From Ottowia sp. (GTDB lineage Bacteria > Pseudomonadota > Gammaproteobacteria > Burkholderiales > Burkholderiaceae_C), in contig NZ_JADJCO010000003.1 in the NCBI RefSeq assembly GCF_016703145.1, positions 1,628,001-1,692,000 of the forward strand: a DNA stretch of 64,000 nucleotides. Reading direction: 5' to 3'. Below the pieces are notes generated by a model, which was not told the origin of the DNA, ran no database searches, and was given only the letters and a program-made list of their open reading frames with translations. Below are positions 17,448 to 25,364 of this stretch, piece after piece. Numbering within the stretch: position 1 is the first letter of the stretch; the number at the start of each line of letters is the position of its first letter. The position numbers and the translations under genes were made by a program.

Positions 17448-18263
17448 TCAATTGCCTGGAAGGCCAAACATCCGTCGGCTATTGGAACTGCAGGTCTGAA
17501 TGATCTCGTCGATGTCGCAGCCCAAGAGCTCTGCCACGCTTGCAGCTACCCAGGGAAGATTTGCCGGCTCGTTGTGCCCACGACGCGTTTCGGCGTTCTT
17601 GGGAAACAGATAAGGAGCATCCGTTTCAAGGTGCAGTCGATCCAGCGGAATGGCTGGCAGCGCTTCGCGAAGCGCCTGCCCGCGTTGGAGATCTGTGACC
17701 CAGCCCGTGATGCCGATGTCGAGCCCCATCGCGAGAAAGGCTTCTGCCTCCGCACGGTTGCCCGTGAAGCAGTGCACGACGCCGCGCGCTCCGGCGGCCA
17801 CCACAGGGGTAAGCATGTCGTGGAAATCGGTGAAGGCGTCGCGGCAGTGAAGAAAAAGCGGCTTGCGGGTCTCGACAGCCATTGACAGCTGCTGTTCGAA
17901 GGCAATGCGTTGCGCTTGGGGAGTCGAGAAGTTGCGGTTGTAGTCAAGGCCACACTCTCCAATAGCCACGACCTCCGGGCATGCCCAGAGTTCGGTCAGC
18001 TCGCGGAAGGTGCTTGGGTCGTATGACTTTGCGCCATGGGGGTGCACCCCCGCGGTCGCGAAGACGGTGCCCGGATTGGCTCTTGCAAGCTCAAGGGCCA
18101 GACGACTGGACGCCGCCGATGTGCCTGTCGCCAGAATCTGGGTCACGTTTGCCGCCCGTGCACGCACCAACAGTTGGTCGGTCAGCGACACCAACTGCCC
18201 CGAGTGGAAGTTGACGCCGATGTCAACCAGTCGCGCTCGTCCGAGTTTTGATCCTGTGCTCAT
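17448..18263 (-). CDS. tatD: TatD-family metal-dependent DNase
   Basis: A 271-residue TatD hydrolase of the true TatD subtype: it opens with VDIGVNFHS where YcfH-type proteins have HCHLD. Metal-site and active-site motifs are all visible: AGVHPHGA, AIGECGLDYNRNFSTPQAQ, LFLHCRDAF, VVHCFTGN and LETDAPYLFPKN. E. coli TatD is a 3'-5' exonuclease on DNA and RNA. ATG 18263 is the first start inside the conserved region; the longer frame to 18455 is composed unlike coding sequence. It is transcribed divergently from the ACP/TS/hypermodification operon, across a 330-bp intergenic region with a palindromic operator, so a functional link with that operon is likely. Confidence 0.9.
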   Translation of the reverse strand: MSTGSKLGRARLVDIGVNFHSGQLVSLTDQLLVRARAANVTQILATGTSAASSRLALELARANPGTVFATAGVHPHGAKSYDPSTFRELTELWACPEVVAIGECGLDYNRNFSTPQAQRIAFEQQLSMAVETRKPLFLHCRDAFTDFHDMLTPVVAAGARGVVHCFTGNRAEAEAFLAMGLDIGITGWVTDLQRGQALREALPAIPLDRLHLETDAPYLFPKNAETRRGHNEPANLPWVAASVAELLGCDIDEIIQTCSSNSRRMFGLPGN

Positions 18264-18524
18264 GCGCTGATGGTACGGGGGTGATACATACGGTCCATTT
18301 GCATTCAGGTTCGGTACTGTGGGGGCGTAAGTCGACAGACACGTCGCTGCTAGTGACGGTTGCATCGACCGGTTGAATCCGCCCTTGAGTGCTGACGATC
18401 GGCAGTCCTCGTTGGGTACCAGGGACTGACTGCTGGGCCCGTCCCCTGAAGCCAAGGGCGGCGCGCAGCCTGCACCTGTGCAGAGTCGGATGCCTCCGAC
18501 CTTCGCCGTGCGTCCACGCGCCGC

Positions 18525-18553
18525 TTGCAGCGATTCTTGAGGAGTGGTAAGAT
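18525..18553 (+). promoter_or_regulatory. Predicted sigma70 promoter of the ACP operon
   Basis: TTGCAG (18525-18530) and TAAGAT (18548-18553) are separated by 17 bp, 38 bp upstream of the ACP start. The -10 box lies inside the palindromic operator. Confidence 0.6.
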
Positions 18554-18562
18554 ATTCTTACC
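18546..18562. promoter_or_regulatory. Palindromic operator overlapping the -10 box
   Basis: GGTAAGATATTCTTACC is a perfect palindrome of two 7-bp arms around TAT. Its position over the -10 region and beside an operon encoding an XRE repressor and an ImmA/IrrE peptidase suggests that this XRE protein binds here and represses the operon. This is inference from position. Confidence 0.65.
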
Positions 18563-18590
18563 GGCCGTAATGGCCCACATGGAGGTCCAA

Positions 18591-18905
18591 ATGGATGCCG
18601 CTTTGATTCAGACGACCCTGGTGGAAGTACTGCAGAACATACAAGCCACGAGTGAGCTTGAGTGCCCACCGCTTGGGGGCGCGACGAAACCTATTGAGGA
18701 ACTGCCGAAGTTCGACAGCAAGATATGGCCCGTCGCCATTGGCATGCTGGGCGCGAAGCTCGGGATCAGCATCGCCAATGATGTGAACATCTTCCGGCAG
18801 GACGATTCCAGCATTGCGCTGACGATTGACGAGATCGTGGCAAAGGTCGTAGCCCTGGTAGAAGCCCAAGCCGTCGTTGAACCTAAGCAGGCGAACGCGC
18901 AATGA
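18591..18905 (+). CDS. Acyl carrier protein-like protein
   Basis: A 104-residue ACP-fold protein. The region around KFDSKIWPVAIGMLGAKLGI matches the start of ACP helix 2, with the Asp-Ser pair that receives 4'-phosphopantetheine (classical DSL; here DSK). The later ISIANDVNIFRQDD and TIDEIVAKVVALV match helices 3 and 4 of ACPs. ATG 18591 is chosen over ATGs at 18570 and 18579 because GGAGGT lies five bases upstream. It is the first gene of the operon. It overlaps the XRE gene by four bases (ATGA). The last gene of the operon encodes an AcpS-type transferase, which would activate it. The cargo it carries is unknown. Confidence 0.75.
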   Translation: MDAALIQTTLVEVLQNIQATSELECPPLGGATKPIEELPKFDSKIWPVAIGMLGAKLGISIANDVNIFRQDDSSIALTIDEIVAKVVALVEAQAVVEPKQANAQ

Positions 18906-19270
18906 CAGACAGCCCGGACACGCATCGTTCGGCGCTCGCCGAACGTCTGCGAGAGGCCAGAAAAGCCGCAGGCCTGTCGCAAGGCCAGGTGGCCAAGGTG
19001 CTGCAGATGCATCGGCCGACGGTTTCTGAGATCGAGGCCGGCAATCGCCGTGTTTCTGCAGAAGAACTGACGAGATTTGCGGAGACCTACGATGTCACCG
19101 TTTCATGGCTGCTCGGAGAAACAGCCGAACAGCTCGAGATGAACGACCCGCGACTCCAGCTTGCCGCACGCGAACTGAGCAAGCTGAAGCCGGACGATTT
19201 GGATCGACTGCTGCGGCTGCTGGCGTCGATGCGCAGCTCGGATGCCGAAGAGGGAGGGGTGAGTAAATGA
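18902..19270 (+). CDS. XRE-family regulator of the hypermodification-like operon
   Basis: A 122-residue regulator with a Cro/C1 HTH at residues 10-65 (LREARKAAGLSQGQVAKVLQ, then RPTVSEIEAGNRRVSAEEL and YDVTVSWLLG). The C-terminal helical tail (LSKLKPDDLDRLLRLLASM) probably dimerises. It overlaps the ACP gene and the ImmA/IrrE gene by four bases each, so all three are coupled. Adjacent XRE plus ImmA/IrrE pairs in mobile elements (for example ImmR/ImmA of ICEBs1) work as repressor and anti-repressor protease. By analogy this protein would repress the operon at the 18546-18562 palindrome. Confidence 0.88.
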   Translation: MTDSPDTHRSALAERLREARKAAGLSQGQVAKVLQMHRPTVSEIEAGNRRVSAEELTRFAETYDVTVSWLLGETAEQLEMNDPRLQLAARELSKLKPDDLDRLLRLLASMRSSDAEEGGVSK

Positions 19271-20157
19271 GCGCTCAGCTCTCGGTTACGTCGGCCCCCG
19301 GGCGAAAAGCCCTGGTGATGCAAGGCATGCAGGCTTCAATCGCGGCGCGCGTCAAGGCGGGCGTGGATCTCAAGAGTCCCACCTGCATTTATGGCTTGTG
19401 CGAGGCGCACAACGTCGCAGTCCGCTTCAACGATATCAATATGGAGGGCATGTACGACCGGACACCGAAGCCGCGCATTCATGTTTCTGTACTCAGGCCT
19501 TTGGCGAGACGAACTTTCACGTGCGCGCACGAATTGGGGCATCACGTTTTTGGGCACGGCTCGACCATCGACGAGCTGCGGGAAGATCAGGCCAGCAGCG
19601 CCGATCGCCCTCCGAACGAAATTCTGGCTGACGCTTTCGCGGCTTTTGTTTTAATGCCCACGCTTGGCCTGCGGGAGGCCTTCGCGAAGCGGGGCTTGGA
19701 CCCGAACCGCGCAACAGCCCTCGATATGTACGCCATCGCCTGCAACTTCGGAGTAGGGCAGGCGACTCTGGTGAATCACCTCGCCTACGGTATCAACATG
19801 ATCAACCGGGTGCAGCGTGATCGCCTTGGACGGATTACGCCAAAGATGATCCGCACGGAACTGCTGGGCGAGGTCGTTGCCATGCCGCTCACGGTAGCAG
19901 ATCGGCACTGGAATTCACCGACGCTCGACATCGAGCAGGACGGGCTGCTGCTCCTTCCACCGAGTGTGGTTGTGGACGCCTCAATGCTCGTGCCCGAGCG
20001 TGAGTTAGCTGCCGGGCGACTCTTTCGAGCGGCAAAGTGTGGCATCACACGAGTGGTAATACCCGGTACCTCGTGGGCCACCTATGTTCGTGTCGCCCGG
20101 CGCCAATATATTGGCTTGGCTAGATTTCGTCACCTTGAGGAGCCTGTCGATGAGTAA
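19267..20157 (+). CDS. ImmA/IrrE-family metallo-endopeptidase
   Basis: A 296-residue zinc peptidase. The HExxH site is in FTCAHELGHHVFGHGS, with a downstream acidic segment in NEILADAFAAFVLMP supplying the usual third ligand (E.xxA.xFA pattern). The C-terminal part (about residues 200-296) is a beta-rich extension not needed for catalysis. GGAGGGG precedes ATG 19267. It overlaps the XRE gene by four bases and the next gene by eight. Likely role: cleave the XRE repressor on a signal such as DNA damage or phage infection and so turn on the operon. The role is inferred from the gene pair. Confidence 0.88.
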   Translation: MSAQLSVTSAPGRKALVMQGMQASIAARVKAGVDLKSPTCIYGLCEAHNVAVRFNDINMEGMYDRTPKPRIHVSVLRPLARRTFTCAHELGHHVFGHGSTIDELREDQASSADRPPNEILADAFAAFVLMPTLGLREAFAKRGLDPNRATALDMYAIACNFGVGQATLVNHLAYGINMINRVQRDRLGRITPKMIRTELLGEVVAMPLTVADRHWNSPTLDIEQDGLLLLPPSVVVDASMLVPERELAAGRLFRAAKCGITRVVIPGTSWATYVRVARRQYIGLARFRHLEEPVDE

Positions 20158-21001
20158 ACACGCCTCTGCTATTAAGCCGCTGCTCGTGGATGAGCGCAAT
20201 CTCTCTCACGCATGGGCGAGGGCATTTCTTCATGTGACTGAACATCCAGGGAAGGAAATATCTCCTCTAATCATCAGCGTCACGGGGTTTGAGGATGACG
20301 GCGCTGCTATTGAAGACGAGAGGGTTCGGGGCGCTCTAGAGAAGGCTCTATCCATCAAGGGAAAACGGAGTATTGAAGATGTCGCATTTACCATTTTTCC
20401 TCAGCGACTTTGGAAAATGGCGCAGGGTGATAGGGCAAAACTTTTTGACATGTATAAAAACGCATTCCCTCGGTATCAGGCAATGAACAAATCGGCGAAT
20501 CGCCGGGGACTCTATTTTCAGCGACTGATTACCCAGGGGCCAGATCAGTGCCAAGGGAATCAGCTCGAATGGATACTGTCTCAGTTCGGTGGCCGCCAGG
20601 GCGTGCGTGATTCCATGTTCCAAGCAAGCATTTTTGACCCTGCACGAGATCATGTCGCCGATGCTCAACTGCAGTTTCCGTGTTTGCAGCACGTTAGCTT
20701 TCAGCCCACCGAAGAGGGTTTGGTTGTAAATGCTTTTTACGCAACGCAGAAGCTGTTCACCAAGGCATATGGAAACTACTTGGGACTTGCGCAGCTGGGG
20801 GCATTTATGGCTCACGAAATGAAGAAGAAGCTGATCAGGATGAATGTCTTTGTTGGTGTGGAGAAGTTTGATGAGTACCCGAAATCGGAAGCCATTTTTC
20901 AGCCTTTGGTAGAAGCTGCGCGTGCTTGTTGTGTTGATGAGTTCGCTGCTGCGCCGGCATCAACCAAAGAGGTCGCGTCAGTTGTCGAGACTGCAGCGTG
21001 A
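20150..21001 (+). CDS. Thymidylate-synthase-like protein
   Basis: A 283-residue protein whose second half follows the thymidylate synthase fold. SIFDPARDHVADAQLQFPCL aligns with the segment ending in the TS catalytic Cys (APCH in E. coli ThyA). It is followed by QHVSFQP, an FYATQKLFTKAYGNYLGL stretch replacing YQRSxDxFLGLPFN, and LGAFMAHEM. The catalytic Cys is kept. The QRS phosphate-binding Arg is not clearly present, so the substrate or chemistry may differ. TS homologues in thymine-hypermodifying phages make 5-hydroxymethyl-dUMP. It overlaps its neighbours on both sides. The gene is visibly less GC-rich than the ICE backbone, a sign of separate origin. Confidence 0.7.
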   Translation: MSKHASAIKPLLVDERNLSHAWARAFLHVTEHPGKEISPLIISVTGFEDDGAAIEDERVRGALEKALSIKGKRSIEDVAFTIFPQRLWKMAQGDRAKLFDMYKNAFPRYQAMNKSANRRGLYFQRLITQGPDQCQGNQLEWILSQFGGRQGVRDSMFQASIFDPARDHVADAQLQFPCLQHVSFQPTEEGLVVNAFYATQKLFTKAYGNYLGLAQLGAFMAHEMKKKLIRMNVFVGVEKFDEYPKSEAIFQPLVEAARACCVDEFAAAPASTKEVASVVETAA

Positions 21002-22137
21002 GAGTTGGCATCAGCAAGAGTTGCCGGCCTTCGGAAAACGACCCGACAGCCGTGCTTGAGCCGACTGCAAGCCCATCGCACTTGCTGCCGATCAAGGTGA
21101 CGCCGGTATTCGATAGCTACTGGCGATTCGCCGTGGAGCGGCAGAACGTGTTCTGCCAAAGGTTGAAGGGAAAGCCAGCGCCGTGGACTACCGATCCTGT
21201 GATCTCTGTCCACAAATTTACAAACGCGTATCGTGCTTCGGATCGTGTCAGCCAGTACTTGATCAGGCATGTGATTTACCGTGACGATCTTCCGAGGTCG
21301 CCATCCGAGGTGCTGTTCCGTACTTTGCTGTTCAAGCTGTTCAATAAGATCGAGACCTGGAAGTTGCTTGAGCACACCTTCGGCGAGATCACCTTCAAGA
21401 ACTACAAGTTTGAGCACTATGACAAGGTTCTAAGTCAGGCGATGAGGGCAGGGGGGCGGATCTACTCGGCCGCCTACATCATGCCGCCCGGCGGCTCTGC
21501 CTTCGGGCATACGGCCAAGCATCAAAACCATTTGCGCTTGCTGGAGCGAATGATGGTTGATGACCTTGCAGGCCAGTTGGCGCAGTTGAAGAAGATGCAG
21601 ACCGCGTTCGAACTGCTCCGAAGCTACCCAACGATTGGGGACTTCCTGGCATACCAGTTCGTGACTGACATCAACTACAGCGAAGTCACGGACTTCTCCG
21701 AGATGGATTTCGTCATCCCAGGTCCAGGTGCACGCGATGGTCTGAGAAAGTGTTTCGCCGACAGCGCGGGTCTCAACGAAGCGGAACTGATCCGATTGAT
21801 GGCCGACAACCAGGAGCGTGAGTTCGAGCGGCTAGGCATCAAATTCCAGTCCCTGTGGGGACGCCGGCTGCAATTGATCGATTGCCAAAACCTCTTCTGC
21901 GAGGTCGACAAGTACGCGCGGGTCGCTCACCCAGACGTGGCCGGAATCTCCGGGCGCACGCGCATCAAGCAAAAGTTTTCTCCCACCGGACCGTTGGACC
22001 TGCCTTGGTATCCACCCAAATGGGGTATCAATTCAAAGATCGAGGCAGATCTTTCGAGCCGTGTCAGCCCAATGCGGAATGAGAAAGCCGCGAACAGGTC
22101 AACTGCCCAGTCAACCTTGGACTTAGGAAGCTCGTGA
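20998..22137 (+). CDS. 5-hmdU DNA kinase helical-domain / base-hypermodification-type protein
   Basis: A 379-residue protein that I recognise as the family annotated as 5-hmdU DNA kinase helical domain or putative DNA base hypermodification protein (HMUDK / amino-acid:DNA-transferase group). Typical segments are YWRFAVERQNVFCQRLKG, PWTTDPVI, FTNAYRASDRVSQYLI, EVLFRTLLFKLFNKIETW, AYIMPPG and LLRSYPTIGDFLAYQFVTDI, then the Asp/Gly-rich DFSEMDFVIPGPGARDGL. Part of this resembles the DNA-glycosylase-like helical fold. I see no P-loop. It starts at GTG 20998, overlapping the TS-like stop (GTGA). In phages, members modify 5-hydroxymethyluracil in DNA. Here the gene is bacterial and coupled to TS-like, MazG and ACP genes. 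Confidence 0.72.
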   Translation: MRVGISKSCRPSENDPTAVLEPTASPSHLLPIKVTPVFDSYWRFAVERQNVFCQRLKGKPAPWTTDPVISVHKFTNAYRASDRVSQYLIRHVIYRDDLPRSPSEVLFRTLLFKLFNKIETWKLLEHTFGEITFKNYKFEHYDKVLSQAMRAGGRIYSAAYIMPPGGSAFGHTAKHQNHLRLLERMMVDDLAGQLAQLKKMQTAFELLRSYPTIGDFLAYQFVTDINYSEVTDFSEMDFVIPGPGARDGLRKCFADSAGLNEAELIRLMADNQEREFERLGIKFQSLWGRRLQLIDCQNLFCEVDKYARVAHPDVAGISGRTRIKQKFSPTGPLDLPWYPPKWGINSKIEADLSSRVSPMRNEKAANRSTAQSTLDLGSS

Positions 22138-23057
22138 TGAACTTGAACACCTACCAGCGAGAAGCACAGAAGACCGATCGCGTTCCTTCGCGACAAAAAA
22201 GTGGCGATGCGGGAACCGATCTCGTGGTTCCATTGCTCGGACTGGCAGGTGAGACAGGTGAGTTGCTCAGCGAGTACAAAAAGCACCTTCGAGATGGTGA
22301 TTCCCATCTCCTGTTCAGGGAGCGTGTGTCGGAGGAACTAGGTGACTTGCTCTGGTATGTCGCCAACGTCGCTGCGAAATTCGATCTCAAGCTGAACGAT
22401 GTAGCGCAAGAAAATCTGAAGAAGACCCAGGACCGTTGGGGGCCGCAAGACACAGGGGTGCTCGCTTTCGATGCAGAGTTCGAAGAGAACGAGCGGTTGC
22501 CTCGACGTTTCGAAGTTGAACTCAGCGAGGTCATCGTGAATGGGCGCACGAAGATTCGCATGCGCGTCAACGGCAAGAAGATCGGTGACGATCTAACTGA
22601 CAACGCTGATGACCCTGACGGCTATCGATTTCACGACGTCTTCCATCTTGGCTACGTCGCGGTACTCGGCTGGTCGCCTGTTATTCGGAAACTTCTGAAA
22701 AGGAAGCGCAAGAGCGATCCCCAGGTCGACGAGGTGCAGGACGGTGGCAGAGCGCAGGTCCTGGATGAGGGCGTCGCAGCGTTGGCTTTTGATTACGCGA
22801 AGGAACATCGGTGGCTCGAAGGCGTCACCGACTTGGACTACAAGTTGCTGCGTACGGTCAAAGGCGTGACGTCGCTTCTCGAAGTGCGTGAGCGGTCGTT
22901 AGGCGAGTGGCAGCACGCAATTCTGGTTGGGTTCGATGTTTGGCGCCAGGTCCTGAGAGCTGGTGGCGGGAAGATATTGGTCGATCAGGATGCGAAGAGC
23001 CTGACCTTTCTCGGTCCACCGAAAAGCGTTCGGCGGAAACCTTCTCATAAGCCTTGA
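22137..23057 (+). CDS. MazG-like nucleotide pyrophosphohydrolase with extra C-terminal domain
   Basis: The N-terminal 110 residues are a MazG-type all-alpha NTP pyrophosphohydrolase. GLAGETGELLSEYKKHLRDG holds the first acidic pair, and SEELGDLLWYVANVAAKF the ExxD-type metal site. The following 195 residues are not a second MazG repeat and are unrecognised (FHDVFHLGYVAVLGWSP; DFAKEH-type helices at the end). MazG enzymes convert (d)NTPs to NMPs plus PPi. ATG 22137 shares one base with the preceding TGA. In this operon it could remove a competing canonical nucleotide or release a modified one. The product is inferred, not shown. Confidence 0.78.
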   Translation: MNLNTYQREAQKTDRVPSRQKSGDAGTDLVVPLLGLAGETGELLSEYKKHLRDGDSHLLFRERVSEELGDLLWYVANVAAKFDLKLNDVAQENLKKTQDRWGPQDTGVLAFDAEFEENERLPRRFEVELSEVIVNGRTKIRMRVNGKKIGDDLTDNADDPDGYRFHDVFHLGYVAVLGWSPVIRKLLKRKRKSDPQVDEVQDGGRAQVLDEGVAALAFDYAKEHRWLEGVTDLDYKLLRTVKGVTSLLEVRERSLGEWQHAILVGFDVWRQVLRAGGGKILVDQDAKSLTFLGPPKSVRRKPSHKP

Positions 23058-23094
23058 TGGCTGTTCGATTGACGTAGCGATAGGAGGCCATGCT

Positions 23095-23508
23095 ATGACC
23101 GACGAGACGCGGCTTTTGAATTTTCGGAACGTAGTGGCCCATGGTGTGGATGTTGTCGACACCGCGGATTTTGCCCGCCTCGTAAACAAACAGGCGAGCG
23201 ACTTCTTGGATCGTTACTTCACGACTGCAGAGTTGGCCACCGCGGAAGAGGGCGGCGACAGAACAGAAAGGCTTGCGTCGCGCTTTGCCGTCAAGGAGGC
23301 CGTACTGAAAGCACTCGGAACGGGGTGGGGTGATGGCATCGCTTTTACGGATGTCGAGGTTGTCTCTCAGCGAAACGGTGCGCCGGCCGTCGTGCTGCAC
23401 CGCCGATTGGTGACAATTGCGAGTGAACGGGGGATTGCCCATTGGTTGGTGAGCGCCAGTCACACGAGCACGATTGCGATAGCGAGTGTCATCGCTTTGA
23501 CAGCGTAG
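23095..23508 (+). CDS. AcpS-type 4'-phosphopantetheinyl transferase
   Basis: A 137-residue holo-ACP-synthase-like enzyme. It would transfer 4'-phosphopantetheine from CoA to the Ser of an acyl carrier protein. The two family signatures are clear: GVDVVDTADFARL near residue 17 (Mg-binding Asp) and RFAVKEAVLKALGTGWGDGI near residue 61. The last strand, WLVSASHTSTIAIASVIAL, is also typical. It is the final gene of the unit, 37 bp after the MazG gene. A dedicated transferase together with the ACP-like gene at the start of the operon implies that the carrier is used here rather than in housekeeping fatty-acid synthesis. Confidence 0.88.
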   Translation: MTDETRLLNFRNVVAHGVDVVDTADFARLVNKQASDFLDRYFTTAELATAEEGGDRTERLASRFAVKEAVLKALGTGWGDGIAFTDVEVVSQRNGAPAVVLHRRLVTIASERGIAHWLVSASHTSTIAIASVIALTA

Positions 23509-23633
23509 GTTCCGCCGGTCGTGGGCAGCACGGTCGCTTTCAGGCTGCGGAAATAGTCGAAAAATGCGCAGAGTGCTTCTGCACCAAAACCTTCTAAAGC
23601 GGAAAAGACCGCACACCATCACTGGGGCACCCA

Positions 23634-25364
23634 ATGGCAAGAATAAGAAAGATCGAGATCGCCAACTTCCGTGGCATCAAGCAATTGGTGTGGTGCCCAT
23701 CGCCTGGCATCAATTGTCTGATCGGCACGGGCGACAGCGGAAAATCCACGGTGCTCGATGCGATCGACCTGTGCTTGGGCGCTAGGCGCAATGTCCAGAT
23801 TTCCGACGCTGACTTTTTCGGCCTGGACATCACCGCTCCAATCAGCATCACGTTGACACTGGGCGCGCTGGATGACAGCATGAGTACACTGGAAAGCTTC
23901 GGTGCGTTTCTGCGCGGCTATCACGCCGCCACGGGCGTCGTCGAAGACGAGCCGTCCGCCGGTGCAGAAGTGGTTCTCTGCCTGAATCTGACCGTCGCCA
24001 GCGACCTGGAGCCATCCTGGACTCTCATCTCCGACCGCGCCGCCCAGCAAGGGCTGGTGAAGACACTCGCATGGAAGGACCGTCTGGCCTTGGCGCCGAC
24101 GCGGATCGGCGCGCTCGCTGACTACAACTTGGCCTGGCAACGGGGCTCGGTCCTAAACCGTATCTCGGAGGAACGCGCTGATGCTTCGGCGGCACTCGTG
24201 AAGGCTGCACGGGATGCGCGCGGCACCTTTGGCGACCAGGCCGAGCAGCAATTGGGAGAAGCGCTGGGGATCGTCGTCGCGACCGCCCAGGAACTCGGCG
24301 TCCACATTGGCGCGAAGGCGAGGGCACTGCTCGACTCGCATTCCGTGTCGTTCGGCGGCGGGACCATCTCTCTGCACAACGAAGGCGGCATCCCGCTTCG
24401 CAGTCTCGGCGTCGGGTCCACGCGCCTGTTGGTCGCTGGTCTGCAGCGCAAGGCAGCCAGCCAAACGTCGATCGTCCTTTCGGACGAACTGGAGTACGGT
24501 CTTGAGCCGCACCGCATCTCTCGGTTTCTCGGCTCGCTCGGCGCGAAGGAAGCGGCCCCGCTGCAAGCGTTCCTCACCACGCATTCGCCAGTGGCGCTCA
24601 GGGAGTTGTCGGGCGGCCAGCTTTTCGTGCTGCGCCGCAGTCTTCACGGCCACGAGGCCCGGATGGTGGGCACCGATAACGACACCCAGAGCACCATTCG
24701 CCTCTATCCCGAGGCTTTTCTGGCTGGCTCCGTGATCGTGTGCGAAGGGGCCAGCGAGATCGGACTCCTGCGTGGCCTGGATTTGCACCGGGTCGAACAC
24801 GGCGGCGTGTCCCTGGCAGCACAGGGCATTGCCATGGTCGATTGTGGCGGTGGCGAGCCCGACCGGCCCTATGCCCGCGCGGCCGCCTTTCAGTCGTTAG
24901 GCTACAGGGTGATGGTGGTGCGGGATGACGACAAGAAGCCTACGCCTGCCATCGAACAGGCATTCCTACAGGCCGGTGGCGCGGTCGTCGCCTATCGCGC
25001 AGGCCGCGCATTGGAGGACGAACTGTTTGGCAGCCTTACGCCGGTGGCCTGCCAGCACTTGATCAAATATGCCCACGACCTGCATGGCGACCTGATTCAC
25101 GAACACCTGCGCACGGTCTCTAACAACACGCTGACCGTTCAGTCCGTCTGGGACGAAATCCAGAACACGCAAGCGCTGTCCGTGCCTAGCCGAGCCTTGC
25201 TCGGGCAGGCGGCGCGCATCCGCAAGGCCGGTTGGTTCAAGTCCATCTCTTGGATGGAGGACGTCGCAAGAACCATCGTGGCGCCGGACTTGCCGCTATG
25301 CGATCCAGGCTTCAAGGCACTGGTGGACCAGGTATCTGCGTGGGCGGCCCATGGGCCCCGCTGA
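23634..25364 (+). CDS. gajA: Gabija protein GajA (OLD-family ATPase/TOPRIM nuclease)
   Basis: A 576-residue OLD-family protein, the normal length of GajA. The ABC-type ATPase half shows the Walker A motif (LIGTGDSGKSTVLDAID), the signature and Walker B region (LRSLGVGSTRLL; IVLSDELEYGLEPHRI) and a TTHSPVAL His switch. The TOPRIM nuclease half shows VIVCEGASEIGLL and MVVRDDDKKP, carrying the metal-binding Glu and Asp residues. In Gabija this protein is a sequence-specific DNA nickase held inactive by nucleotides. It overlaps the helicase gene by 14 bp, so the pair is one translational unit. The start at ATG 23634 is followed directly by the ATPase strand. Confidence 0.9.
   Translation: MARIRKIEIANFRGIKQLVWCPSPGINCLIGTGDSGKSTVLDAIDLCLGARRNVQISDADFFGLDITAPISITLTLGALDDSMSTLESFGAFLRGYHAATGVVEDEPSAGAEVVLCLNLTVASDLEPSWTLISDRAAQQGLVKTLAWKDRLALAPTRIGALADYNLAWQRGSVLNRISEERADASAALVKAARDARGTFGDQAEQQLGEALGIVVATAQELGVHIGAKARALLDSHSVSFGGGTISLHNEGGIPLRSLGVGSTRLLVAGLQRKAASQTSIVLSDELEYGLEPHRISRFLGSLGAKEAAPLQAFLTTHSPVALRELSGGQLFVLRRSLHGHEARMVGTDNDTQSTIRLYPEAFLAGSVIVCEGASEIGLLRGLDLHRVEHGGVSLAAQGIAMVDCGGGEPDRPYARAAAFQSLGYRVMVVRDDDKKPTPAIEQAFLQAGGAVVAYRAGRALEDELFGSLTPVACQHLIKYAHDLHGDLIHEHLRTVSNNTLTVQSVWDEIQNTQALSVPSRALLGQAARIRKAGWFKSISWMEDVARTIVAPDLPLCDPGFKALVDQVSAWAAHGPR

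Noticed and set aside
17448..18263. TatD gene as part of a QatABCD system
   Set aside because: No QatA ATPase, QatB or QueC-like QatC is in the neighbourhood.
21108..21140. Another mini-repeat copy (GATAGCTACTGGCG) in the hypermodification gene
   Set aside because: These bases encode the conserved family segment SYWRFAVERQ, so the likeness is coincidental, and the other repeat blocks are absent.
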